From positions 1 to 64,000 of the forward strand of contig JAQTYB010000001.1 of NCBI GenBank assembly GCA_028688475.1: DNA of 64,000 nt, written 5' to 3'. A model generated the notes under the pieces. It was not told the origin of the DNA and made no database searches. It saw only the letters and a list, made by a program, of their open reading frames with translations. Position numbers and translations under genes: made by a program. Positions 16,333 to 26,586 of this stretch are shown here, one piece after another (the first letter of the stretch is position 1; every line of letters begins with the position of its first letter). Source of the stretch: Elusimicrobiales bacterium. GTDB lineage: Bacteria > Elusimicrobiota > Elusimicrobia > Elusimicrobiales > Elusimicrobiaceae.

Positions 16333-17429
16333 TGGTAATTCTGGCGCATTTTTTCGCGCAGTTCGTCCATGCCGATTTTGCCGGCGCGGTAGTCCTCCAC
16401 CGCCTGCTCGACGACCGTCAGCTTCCGGTTGCCGCCTTTGTAGCCCGGGACGGGAAGGCGTTTGCCGGGTTTTTCCGGTTCGCCGTGCGTGCCGGGCCGG
16501 AGCGCGCCGAAATCGAGCCGGAGCGAAATCCGCTGCGACGAGCCGAACTCTCCCATCGGCGAGTAGGCGTAGTCGAGGGTGAAGTTCCGCGCGAATTTGA
16601 CGCCAACGCCGAGATTGAGCCCGCTGCCGGTGTTTGCTTCCTGGTTGAACCGCCAGCCGCCGCGCAGACAGATATAATCCTCGTTGGTTTCCCCCGGAAT
16701 TGACAGTTCGCCTCCGGCGGAATAGCTGTTCTCGTTTGAATCGCGCGGACGCCCGGCCTCCGCCGCGAGCAAAAGGTATTTCGCGGGCCGTAACGCCGCG
16801 CCGGCGTTGAGCGTGCCGGGCTGGGCGGCGGTTTCGGTGTAAAGCTTCATGCCGCCGCCGTAATTTCTGAACGACGCGCCGAGCGTCAGCATTCCCGCGT
16901 TGTAAAGCGCGCCGATATCGCCCGCCAGTCCGTCGGCGGAACGGGACGCCATGCTTATCCGCACCATTTTTCCCGTGACTCCCGCGGCGAAGCCTCCGGC
17001 TTTGTACGCCAGCGAAAGGCCGCCCGACATGCCGGTATAGCTGTAAGAACCCAGCGCGTTGCCCGCAATGTCGAGTTCGTCCATATCGCCGGAGGAAAAA
17101 TATGAGCCGCCGACCGCCGCGGCCGCATTTTCGCCCAGCGGCAGGGCGTATACAGCGTACTCGCTTGCGATTCCCTCAAGCCAGCTTACATGCGACAGCG
17201 CGATTTCCTGCCTGTTTACCTGCGCCAGTCCGGCGGGGTTGTGGAAAAAGGAGAACGCGCCGTCGCCGTCCGCGGTGACCGCGCCGCCGAGCGACACGGA
17301 GCGCGCCGACGGGTCAACTTCGAGGAACTCCGCCGCGGCGGTGCCGGCGCCCGCGCGCGCGGCGGCGCAAAACGACAGCGCAAAGCCGCAGGCGCATAGC
17401 CAGACCGCCGGACGACAAGACGGTTTCAC
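16329..17429 (-). CDS. PorV/PorQ-like outer-membrane beta-barrel protein
   Basis: 366 residues. A signal peptide (ends near AARAGAG) is followed by the PorV/PorQ N-terminal signature FLEVDPSARSVSLGGAVTADGDGAFSFFHNPAGLA, then alternating amphipathic strands (YSYTGMSGGLSLAYKAGGFAAGVTGKMV). The C-terminal 60 residues look soluble. In Bacteroidetes PorV is an outer-membrane shuttle of the type IX secretion system. The GTG start overlaps the stop of the protease gene (GTGA), and that protease has a FlgD-like C-terminal domain, so a shared export function is an inference. Confidence 0.75.
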   Translation of the reverse strand: MKPSCRPAVWLCACGFALSFCAAARAGAGTAAAEFLEVDPSARSVSLGGAVTADGDGAFSFFHNPAGLAQVNRQEIALSHVSWLEGIASEYAVYALPLGENAAAAVGGSYFSSGDMDELDIAGNALGSYSYTGMSGGLSLAYKAGGFAAGVTGKMVRISMASRSADGLAGDIGALYNAGMLTLGASFRNYGGGMKLYTETAAQPGTLNAGAALRPAKYLLLAAEAGRPRDSNENSYSAGGELSIPGETNEDYICLRGGWRFNQEANTGSGLNLGVGVKFARNFTLDYAYSPMGEFGSSQRISLRLDFGALRPGTHGEPEKPGKRLPVPGYKGGNRKLTVVEQAVEDYRAGKIGMDELREKMRQNYQ

Positions 17430-19243
17430 CAGAACACTCCTATCTTGCCGGTGCGCCTGTCCGCGCCGGTTTTGACGAGGTAAAGATAAAGCCCGCTGGC
17501 GACATGCTCGCCGGAGGAGTTTTTGCCGTCCCAGAGCCCGGCCACGATTCCGGCGGGGTAGAGCGAATTGGAACGAGAAATATCGCCGCCGGAGAGCTTG
17601 CGCGCCAGCCGGCCCGCAACGGTATAGATGTATATTTCGGGACCGGAGGCGGTTTCCAGAATGCCGTCGAAACGCACCCGCTGTCCCTCGCTGAATCTTG
17701 CGGGGCTGGGGAATACCTTGAGATTCTCAAGGTCCCTGGCGCTGCCGATATCAATTCCGCCGGTGGCGTAGGCTTTCAAACAGGCGGACATGCTGTGGTT
17801 GTAGTTGTAGAAATCGCTCCAGTTCGCACCGTCTGCGCTGTAATAACTGCGGCCCGGCACCGCAACGGCTTGCGAAGAATACCCCGGCAAGGCGGCGGAA
17901 GCACGGACAGAATGACTGGACTCGTTCGTGTGCAAAACCACCGAAAACCTGTCGTTATGGACGAGATTGACCGGAGTGTCCAGAACAATCGTATGGTAGC
18001 CGGCTTGAGCAAGCACGCCGCTTTTCGACGAAACGGCGGTTCCGCTTGTCGGCCCGGCGCCGACGCCGGCATACACGGTCAGCCAATAGGACACGCCTGT
18101 CTGGGTGGTATAGAAGCCGACAGCGTTGAGCGTCTCGGTAGACGCAACGGAAGTGAAAATATTGGCTGACCAGCCGCTGCCGCCGAACTCCACAACCCAC
18201 CCCAGCGGGTCATAGCTGTATACGCGGCTGTAGTTGGCCGCGGACTCGCCGGTGTAGGCGACAGCGTAGTCGTCGCGCCCGAAAACGGTGTCGTGGTAGG
18301 AAACGTGGAAATAGCCGTTTTCGCCCCAGCCTGTGCCCCAACTGTTTTTGCAGATGAACGCTCCGTTTCCAGCAGGCGGGATCAGGAAATTGGAAGCGCT
18401 GTAATTATCGTCCCAGCCGACTATGGTAATCTCATGGTTGCTGTCCGCTGAATCGTTGGCAACATCGTAATAATAGGAATGAGTCGTGGAATTGTAATAC
18501 GGATCTGGGTCATCCACATGAAGAGGAACATACACATAGTAGGAGCCCGCCACGCCGCCGTAAGCCAGCAATGCCGCCTTGATGCGGTTATTATCGGACG
18601 AAGCGGAACGCGGCGGGATGAAAACTATATCCTGCGCGTGTTTTACCACCGGGCCGGCGGAGCCTTCCGCCACGGGGCCGCTCCAGCGCGTCATGTAGGC
18701 GGCGGACATCAGATCGGTGCCGCCGTTGCAGGAGCCATAATCGAAGCCGCTGCGGAGGTCGAGATCGCTTTCCGAAAAATTCAGGTTTTCGGGCATGAAA
18801 AAAGACTCCAGCGAGCCCATCGCCGCGTGGGCCCAGCAGCTGCCGCACTGGCCCTGGTTTTTCACCGAAGTGACTTTATTGACCCACGGCCAGCGCAGGT
18901 CGTAGGAGGAGGAGGAAACGCTGTAGCCGCCCGCCGCGCTTTTAAGCCGGGGCAGCGGCGCGAGAGGATTTCCAGCCGGAGCCCGCACCGGCGAGGGCAG
19001 CTTGCCCAAGGCATGGCCGTCAGCCGTTGTCCGAAAAGCGGAGAGCGTTTTTGCCGCCGGACCGCGCGATGCCGCCGCTTCCATATACCGCACGAACGCG
19101 GGGTTCAGCGGAACAATCCCCGGCGGCGCCTCGCCGGCGCGTGCCGCCCCGGAAAACAAAAGCAAAAATGAAACAAATATTCCCCTACAGCACAGGAGAT
19201 GTTTCTGTTCAACAACCATGTTTGGGCGTGCCAACATTTTCAA
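17426..19243 (-). CDS. Secreted papain-like (C1) cysteine protease with FlgD-like C-terminal domain
   Basis: 605 residues counted from a TTG at 19243 that overlaps the upstream stop (TTGA); ATGs at 19237 or 19219 are alternatives. A signal peptide (FVSFLLLFSGAARAGE) and propeptide precede the mature domain. The catalytic set is complete: C136 in NQGQCGSCWAHA, H270 in NHEITIVGWDD and N300 in CKNSWGTGWGENGY. A beta-rich region follows, then a C-terminal FlgD/sorting-type domain (VAGLWDGKNSSGEHVASGLY). Likely exported or surface-attached. The neighbouring PorV-like gene supports this. Confidence 0.85.
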   Translation of the reverse strand: MKMLARPNMVVEQKHLLCCRGIFVSFLLLFSGAARAGEAPPGIVPLNPAFVRYMEAAASRGPAAKTLSAFRTTADGHALGKLPSPVRAPAGNPLAPLPRLKSAAGGYSVSSSSYDLRWPWVNKVTSVKNQGQCGSCWAHAAMGSLESFFMPENLNFSESDLDLRSGFDYGSCNGGTDLMSAAYMTRWSGPVAEGSAGPVVKHAQDIVFIPPRSASSDNNRIKAALLAYGGVAGSYYVYVPLHVDDPDPYYNSTTHSYYYDVANDSADSNHEITIVGWDDNYSASNFLIPPAGNGAFICKNSWGTGWGENGYFHVSYHDTVFGRDDYAVAYTGESAANYSRVYSYDPLGWVVEFGGSGWSANIFTSVASTETLNAVGFYTTQTGVSYWLTVYAGVGAGPTSGTAVSSKSGVLAQAGYHTIVLDTPVNLVHNDRFSVVLHTNESSHSVRASAALPGYSSQAVAVPGRSYYSADGANWSDFYNYNHSMSACLKAYATGGIDIGSARDLENLKVFPSPARFSEGQRVRFDGILETASGPEIYIYTVAGRLARKLSGGDISRSNSLYPAGIVAGLWDGKNSSGEHVASGLYLYLVKTGADRRTGKIGVFW

Positions 19244-20163
19244 AAAGTTTTGTGTATAACCGGAGAAGTTTCAAATGGTTCAAACTCTTCTATTCGCTTG
19301 AGCAATTCCTCATGATCGTTAATGTAATACGCTGTTACAAATTTGAGAGGAGCCTGGGCATTCTCACTTCTCACAATGACCATCAAATAATTATTCTCGC
19401 CGCCTGTTCGGAAAGGCACACTAAACGTCTGGGTATAGGCATAACATATCCAATCGCCATCATAGCGCTTATATATCTCCATTGTGTTTTCCAAAGCATA
19501 CCTGATCCAAGGCAAACGTTTTACCCTGCTTTGCATCAAATATTCAGCACATATGGTATGCTTGCCATCCTCATCTTTATACAAATGCCTCACACCATCA
19601 GCATTGATATTTATTTGCCTGCCGTATGCATCGCGCACTTGACCCTGCACATTGTCGCGATAATAATTTTTCGCCTGTTCTTCGGTCATATCACGACCTA
19701 AACATACTGCCAATTCAGGCTTTATCTTGAGTTCAATTACACTGGTTTTGGCATAATGAAACATAATCAAACCAACCGCTGCTCTTATCTCTTTAGGTTT
19801 CAGTTGAGGTTTTTGTAAACGATTTTGCCTGGATGTTAACCCGGAAAGCGCAGTTGATAGCGAGAACCGAGACGAAAAAGGGCGAAGCAGATTCGGTACA
19901 AAAAAGTGCGAGCAGGCCCGTAGGCCTGTAAGCGCTTTTTTGTGCCGGAGATGCGAAGCCATTTTTCGTCGAATTCCGCTACTCAACTGCGATTTTCGGG
20001 TTAATACTTTACCGACTTCTATAAAACACTGTAGTAGTCTTATTCTATTGGGGATTCTGAAGTTACCCAACACTTTTAAAAAAACGGATAATTTTGCTGC
20101 ACAATCTATATCGCCTTCATTTACCAGTTCTGCCAGATATTTTTGGAGAGCAGATTTATCCAT
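19240..20163 (-). CDS. Unknown protein, AT-rich gene interrupted in frame by a palindromic element
   Basis: 307 residues, family not recognised. The gene is clearly more AT-rich than its neighbours. Residues about 54-110, a basic Ser/Leu/Arg-rich stretch, are encoded by palindromic element E4 (19836-20004); flanking parts look like an ordinary globular protein (EIRAAVGLIMFHYAKTSVIELKIKPELAVCLG). The start codon follows directly on a terminator-like hairpin and T-run (20161-20196), and its stop overlaps the TTG of the protease gene. No signal peptide. It could be a cytoplasmic partner, or an unrelated acquired gene. Confidence 0.6.
   Translation of the reverse strand: MDKSALQKYLAELVNEGDIDCAAKLSVFLKVLGNFRIPNRIRLLQCFIEVGKVLTRKSQLSSGIRRKMASHLRHKKALTGLRACSHFFVPNLLRPFSSRFSLSTALSGLTSRQNRLQKPQLKPKEIRAAVGLIMFHYAKTSVIELKIKPELAVCLGRDMTEEQAKNYYRDNVQGQVRDAYGRQININADGVRHLYKDEDGKHTICAEYLMQSRVKRLPWIRYALENTMEIYKRYDGDWICYAYTQTFSVPFRTGGENNYLMVIVRSENAQAPLKFVTAYYINDHEELLKRIEEFEPFETSPVIHKTF
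19836..20004. repeat. Palindromic element E4, in frame inside a coding gene
   Basis: Inverted arms: TTAACCCGGAAAGCGCAGTT (19836) against AACTGCGATTTTCGGGTTAA (19985-20004), then GACGAAAAAGGGCGAAGC against its near complement, then AAAAAAGTGC against GCGCTTTTTT. The cap is CAGGCC-CGTA-GGCCTG, and GAG faces TAA in the internal loop below it, as in the elements at 7824 and 28451. The arm sequences differ from theirs. Confidence 0.8.
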
Positions 20164-20196
20164 AAAAAAACATCCACCCGCTTATATGGTGGATGT
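20161..20196 (-). terminator. Intrinsic terminator abutting a start codon
   Basis: On the minus strand ACATCCACC and GGTGGATGT pair around a short loop and are followed by seven T residues that run straight into the ATG at 20163. It ends the transcript from the promoter at 20297-20325 after about 125 nt unless read through. Confidence 0.65.
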
Positions 20197-20296
20197 TAAA
20201 ATTGCGCTGGTGTAAAACAAGACGGCTGGAATATTATCGGAGTGACCCCACCAGCTAGGTATCCGGGTAATCCAACCGCTATCTCTGTACGTAGTT
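20164..20296 (-). ncRNA. Candidate leader RNA or small RNA of unknown class
   Basis: The interval between a strong minus-strand promoter (20297-20325) and the terminator at 20161-20196 holds no open frame. It can form further pairings, for example GCTGG with CCAGC (RNA near 20255 to 20225). I compared it from memory with 4.5S, glycine, TPP, c-di-GMP and THF classes and see no match. It is either an attenuator for the downstream gene or an independent small RNA. Confidence 0.45.
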
Positions 20297-20325
20297 AGTA
20301 TAGCATTTCAATGCGTGTATATCAA
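20297..20325 (-). promoter_or_regulatory. Strong sigma70-type promoter
   Basis: Minus strand TTGATA (20320-20325), 17-bp spacer, TATACT (20297-20302). It lies just after the lepA stop and drives the leader described at 20164-20296. Confidence 0.7.
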
Positions 20326-20338
20326 TGGGACTTTCAAG

Positions 20339-22148
<1,810 letters not shown>

Positions 22149-22162
<14 letters not shown>

Positions 22163-23882
22163 CTGTCTGGGCGGCTACAAGCCGGCGTATCTCGTCGCAG
22201 CTTGAGAGGGTGAGCGCCTGCTGCGCAAGCTGCGAGCAGGCCGCGAAATCGAGCGAGCGTATCGTGTGCTTCACCTTCAGATACATGCGCGGCGTGACTG
22301 AAAGCACGTCCACGCCGAGCCCCAGAAGCAGTCCCGTGGATTTCGGGTCGGAAGCCATCTCGCCGCAGACGCTGACCGGCTTGCCTTTCTTGTGCGCGGT
22401 CTGCACTATGAGATGAATCGTGCGCAGCACGGCGGGATGATAGGTGTCGTAAATATGCGCGACGTGCTGGTTGACCCTGTCCACCGCCAGCAGATATTGT
22501 ATCAGGTCGTTGGTGCCGATGGAAACGAAGTCAATCACGGACAGCATGGTGTCGAGCGTGAGCGCGGCGGCGGGAATTTCCACCATTATGCCCAGTTCCG
22601 GCTGCACCGGAGGGGCGGCGCCCTCTTTCAAAAGCTCCGAATAAGTTTCCGCCATCAGCTTGCGCACCGCCTGCACCTCGCCGACGGAAGTCACCATGGG
22701 AACCATTATTTTGATGTTGCCGGCTTTGCCCGCGCGAATCATGGCGCGCAGCTGCGTTTTCATCAAATCGGGATGGCGCAGGAACAGCCTGATGCCGCGC
22801 AGCCCCATGAACGGGTTCATCTCGCCCTCATGGCCTTCTATGCCGAGAGCGGTCAGCTTGTCGCCGCCGATATCGGCCAGGCGGACGGTGACGGGCGCGG
22901 GAGCCAGCGTTCTGGCCATATTCTCGTACACCGCCAGATGCTCGGCTTCCGCGGGCGGAGTCTGGCGGTTCATGTAAAGCCATTCTGTGCGCAAAAGCCC
23001 CACGCCCTCGGTGTTGAGCGGCAGCGCGGCCTGCGGGTCGTCGCGCGAGTCGAGATTCGCCATCAGCCCGACTTTGTGGCCGTCGCGCGTCACGCTGGGC
23101 AGCGCGCGCACGGTTTCAAGAAAGCGCTCCGCCTGGCGCAGCTGGCGCTGGGATTTCTGGTATTTTTCCAGCGCCTCCGGCCCCGGCGAGACGACCACTA
23201 TGCCCTGGTCTCCGTCCACTATCAGGATATCGCCGGTTTTGACCTGCCGTGTTATGTCCGACAGGCCCACCACGGCGGGCAGCTCCATGCTTTGCGCCAG
23301 CAGCGCGGTGTGGCTGGTCTTGCCGCCGACGTCCGTGCAGAAACCCAGCACCTTTGTCTCGCGCAGGTGGAGCGTGTCGGACGGGTAGAGATTGTGCGCC
23401 ACGAGGATGGCCGGCGCTTTTATGTCGGCCAGCGTGCGCTTTTCCTGGCGCACCAGATGGCGGATGAGGCGCTTGCCCACGTCGAAAATGTCGTGGCGGC
23501 GCTCGCGGAAAAACTCGTCGTCTATCTGCTCGAAATTGCGGTTCACCCTTTCCAGCGTCTGGGAAAGCGCGTATTCGGCGTTGACGAGGTCGTCGGCGAT
23601 GCGACGCGGCGCCTCCTGGGTGATGAGCGGGTCTTTTAATATCAGGCGGTGCGCCTCGATAAGCTTGGCGTGCGTCTTGCCCAGCATCAGCAGGACTTTG
23701 GCCTCCGTGGCGTCAAGGTCGGACAGCGTTTGCCGGACGGCGTCCTTGAAGCGCTTGACCTCGGCCTTGACCTTGTCGCGCGCTATGGGACGTTTTTCCA
23801 CCACGAGGTCGTTTTCCTCGAAGACGTAGGCCTTGCCTATCGCTATGCCGGGGCTGGCCGGCACTCCTTTTATTATTATCAT
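22149..23882 (-). CDS. ptsI: PTS enzyme I (phosphoenolpyruvate-protein phosphotransferase)
   Basis: 577 residues. It transfers phosphate from PEP to HPr. The phospho-accepting H191 lies in GGKTSHTALLAQ; the PEP-binding domain has LLRTEWLYMNRQ, GLRGIRLFLRHPD and the GTNDLIQYLLAVDR/VCGEMASDP signatures, all intact. The gene lies 12 bp after ptsH. There is no N-terminal GAF domain, so it is the sugar-type EI rather than PtsP. Confidence 0.95.
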
Positions 23883-23893
23883 CTCAATTCAAT

Positions 23894-24160
23894 TCACTCT
23901 TCGTCGAACTTGCGCTCGAACAGCGCTTTCAACGCCCTGAGCGCCTCGGCTTCGTCGGAGCCGCTCACGGCCAGCGTGAGCGTGCTGCCGCGCTCGGCGG
24001 CCAGCAGCAGCATTCCCATGATGCTCTTGCCGTTGACGTTGACGCCGTCTTTCGTGACGGTGACCTCGCTTGAAAAGCGCGACGCGGTCTGCACGAATAG
24101 CGTCGCCGGACGCGCGTGCATGCCGAGCTTGTTGCTCATCACCAGGTTTTCGCTTACCAC
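23894..24160 (-). CDS. ptsH: HPr phosphocarrier protein
   Basis: 88 residues. H15 (LGMHARPA) is the PEP-dependent phosphorylation site, and S46 (GKSIMGML) is the site phosphorylated by HPr kinase, which is encoded upstream. Both numbers match the classical HPr. It connects EI to EIIA of the mannose-type permease and probably carries carbon-status signalling. Confidence 0.95.
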   Translation of the reverse strand: MVSENLVMSNKLGMHARPATLFVQTASRFSSEVTVTKDGVNVNGKSIMGMLLLAAERGSTLTLAVSGSDEAEALRALKALFERKFDEE

Positions 24161-24179
24161 AAATGCGCTCCGGCAGTTC

Positions 24180-25025
24180 TCATATGAAAAAAAGCGAGGC
24201 GGCGCAAAGCGCCAGCGCCCCGAAATAAAGTGACGAATTGCGCATTCCCAGCCGCGCGGTGAAAAACGTCAGCGCCATCACCAGCGGCAGCAGCGCCAGC
24301 ACCACCGTCTCGCGGCGGTCCGCGCCTAACCTGAAGCCCAGCGACAGCGGACCGTACGCTTTGAGCGCCAGCAGCAGCAGCGCCGCGCCGAAGCCGCAGG
24401 CCCTGAGCCTGCCGATGAACCCCTGCCAGTCCATGAAGTCTATCCCGCAGGCGCCGTGCGCGCCGCACTTATAGCCGTATTTGAGGCCCTTCCAGCGTAT
24501 CCAGATGGCCATCGCGTTATACACCGCGAGCCCCGCCAGAAGGCCGACAAGCATGCGCGGCATGTCGAACCGGAAATGAGACTCATTCTGCTTTATCACT
24601 TCCAGCGGCAGCGACCACTGCCGCAGGCCCAGCAGCCACCAGACAAGCAGGCTGACCACCAGCGTGAACGGCCTCAGCGTGCTCCAGAAAAGTTTGTCGC
24701 CTATCGCGGCCAGGGGAGGGGCGAGGGCGGCTTTTATCTCGCTGATACGCTCCGCGGCGGCCTGCGCCCGCGCGGGCTCCAGCGCGGCGCGCTCCTCCTC
24801 CATTTTAACCGTCACGCCGAGCGCGAAGCTGGCCATGAACGGCTGGGTGTTGAAAATTTCCAGATGCCGCCTCACGCTTTCGCCCAGTTCGCGCCCTTTG
24901 TAGAGAACGCGCAACGCCGGATAAATCGCCCACGCAAATCCCACGTTTTGCAGCTTCTCGAAATTCCAGCAGGCCTGCACCATAAACGAGCGCCTGAAAA
25001 TCTCGCCCCGCAGCTTGCGTTCCAT
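24180..25025 (-). CDS. PTS mannose/sorbose-type enzyme IID
   Basis: 281 residues. The N-terminus (RRSFMVQACWNFEKLQNVGFAWAIYPALRVLY) and LEIFNTQPFMASFALGVTVKMEEE are typical of the IID component (ManZ family); several hydrophobic segments follow. With IIC it forms the membrane channel. It starts 2 nt after IIC. Sugar specificity cannot be read from the sequence. Confidence 0.88.
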   Translation of the reverse strand: MERKLRGEIFRRSFMVQACWNFEKLQNVGFAWAIYPALRVLYKGRELGESVRRHLEIFNTQPFMASFALGVTVKMEEERAALEPARAQAAAERISEIKAALAPPLAAIGDKLFWSTLRPFTLVVSLLVWWLLGLRQWSLPLEVIKQNESHFRFDMPRMLVGLLAGLAVYNAMAIWIRWKGLKYGYKCGAHGACGIDFMDWQGFIGRLRACGFGAALLLLALKAYGPLSLGFRLGADRRETVVLALLPLVMALTFFTARLGMRNSSLYFGALALCAASLFFI

Positions 25026-25026
25026 A

Positions 25027-25638
25027 TCAGCCGGCCTTCCTCGGCATCAAAAGCGACGCCAGCGCGGCGATTCCTATCCACGGCACTATGCGGTAAGCCA
25101 TCGAAAACGCCGGGCGCAGCCTGACGGGCAGCAGTTCCCACCCCAGCCAGCCTATTTCCCTGAGCACGAAAAACGCGGCCATGCAGAACAAAAACGCCGC
25201 CGCGAACTGCTGCAAAAAGCCCCTGCGAACCCATTTCGACAGCGCATCGGGGTTTTCCAGCACCTCACGCTCAATCACCGGGTTCCATTTGGAGCGCTCA
25301 TGGCGCAGCCGGGTCTCCACCAGACCGAAGAGCCACGCGGCCAGAAAACCCAGCATAAACGCATAGCCGCCCTCGAAGCCCGCGTACCTCGCCAGCAGGA
25401 ACGCGCACGCCGCGCCGATGACTCCGCTCGGCGGCACATAGCCGCCCACCGGCACATGGTCGAGGGTGAGCAGTTCCATGCACAGGCCCAGTTGCAGCCC
25501 CGTCACGAAATCGCCGCCGATAATGCCGCACAGCAGCCCCGCTACGGACGGGCGGGACAAAAATATCTGCCCCGCCTGCACCACGTCAAGCTCTATCGCG
25601 GCGGCGGCGGCGCATATCAGCAGCGGCTCTAAAACCAT
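25027..25638 (-). CDS. PTS mannose/sorbose-type enzyme IIC
   Basis: 203 residues, shorter than E. coli ManY (about 266). Features are FLSRPSVAGLLCGIIGGDFVTGLQLGLCMELL and HVPVGGYVPPSGVIGAACA, the conserved transport-core segments. About six membrane helices. The shortened length is a point to note; similar compact IICs occur in PTS clusters of non-enteric bacteria. Confidence 0.85.
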   Translation of the reverse strand: MVLEPLLICAAAAAIELDVVQAGQIFLSRPSVAGLLCGIIGGDFVTGLQLGLCMELLTLDHVPVGGYVPPSGVIGAACAFLLARYAGFEGGYAFMLGFLAAWLFGLVETRLRHERSKWNPVIEREVLENPDALSKWVRRGFLQQFAAAFLFCMAAFFVLREIGWLGWELLPVRLRPAFSMAYRIVPWIGIAALASLLMPRKAG

Positions 25639-25655
25639 AGCTTGCCCATTAGGGT

Positions 25656-26156
25656 TTACGCGCCCGCCCGGCGGGTGCGGGTCGTGTCAACGAGGGCGGT
25701 GGCCACGTCCTCGGCCTCATCTGTCGGAACGCCGCGGCCTTCCAGTTTTATGCCGCGCGCGGCAAGCGCCTTGAGGCTGCGGATATCCTCGTCGCTCATG
25801 AAAAGCGCGCGGCCCATCTGCGCCTTGCCGACCGAATAATGCATCCCGCCCACGTTGACGCTGGAAAACGAAACGCCGGCCTCGGCCAGCCTGAAAATAT
25901 CGCCCGGCCCCGCCGCCAGCGCAAGGATATTATCGGACCGCGAGCCGGCTTTTTTGAGATACTCGGCGGCGGTGGCCACCCCCAGCACGGTCAGGCACAC
26001 ATCCGACGGCAGCGACATGCGCATCAGCGTTTTGCGCATCTCGTCGCCGGCGGCGGCGTCCGAGACCACGACCACCTCGGCGGCGTCGAGAAACGGCAGC
26101 CAGCCCTGCACCACCTGGCCGTGAACCAGCCTGTCGTCAATCCTGACAAAAATCAT
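25656..26156 (-). CDS. PTS mannose/sorbose-type enzyme IIB
   Basis: 166 residues. RIDDRLVHGQVVQGWLPFL holds the phosphorylatable H12, and the VGGMHYSVGKAQM segment is family-typical. It accepts phosphate from IIA and gives it to the sugar. It lies 7 nt after the IIA gene, which encodes a separate protein (in E. coli ManX the two are fused). Confidence 0.9.
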   Translation of the reverse strand: MIFVRIDDRLVHGQVVQGWLPFLDAAEVVVVSDAAAGDEMRKTLMRMSLPSDVCLTVLGVATAAEYLKKAGSRSDNILALAAGPGDIFRLAEAGVSFSSVNVGGMHYSVGKAQMGRALFMSDEDIRSLKALAARGIKLEGRGVPTDEAEDVATALVDTTRTRRAGA

Positions 26157-26163
26157 AACACTC

Positions 26164-26586
26164 TCAGCATTTTGGCTTCATCGCTGCGTCGAACAGCGCT
26201 TTCACGTCGGAAATGGATTTTTTTCCGTCCTCGGCCACTTTGAGGGACAGATTCTCCAGCGTCATCCTGCCGCGGTAGCTGAGCGCGGCAAGCACCATGT
26301 TCAGGTTGACCCCGCTTATGACGGAGGAGGCGGGAATTTTCTGCGCCAGCGGAAACGCTATATTGGTGGGCGTGCCGCCCAGCATGTCGGTTAAAATAAG
26401 CGCGCCGCCGCAGGCCGCTCGCTTTTCCAGGATAGCCGCAAGTTGCGCGCGCGCGGCCTCCACCGATACGCGCGGCGATATTGAAACGAGGTCAACGCCC
26501 TCCGTCTGGGCGCCCACTATCATCTCGGCGGCCTCCAGCAGATAGGCCCCGAATTCGCCGTGCGTCACTATTATCAGGCTTATCAT
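26164..26586 (-). CDS. PTS mannose-type enzyme IIA
   Basis: 140 residues. IIVTHGEFG carries the phosphorylated H9; ILTDMLGGTPTNIA is the conserved second motif. The start overlaps the rapZ stop by ATGA. It takes phosphate from HPr. In Proteobacteria a lone IIA-Man at this map position is regulatory, but here IIB, IIC and IID follow, so transport is likely. Confidence 0.92.
   Translation of the reverse strand: MISLIIVTHGEFGAYLLEAAEMIVGAQTEGVDLVSISPRVSVEAARAQLAAILEKRAACGGALILTDMLGGTPTNIAFPLAQKIPASSVISGVNLNMVLAALSYRGRMTLENLSLKVAEDGKKSISDVKALFDAAMKPKC

Noticed and set aside
19240-20163. Calling the interrupted gene a pseudogene
   Set aside because: The frame stays open across the palindromic element and overlaps its neighbour as in an operon, so a protein is likely.
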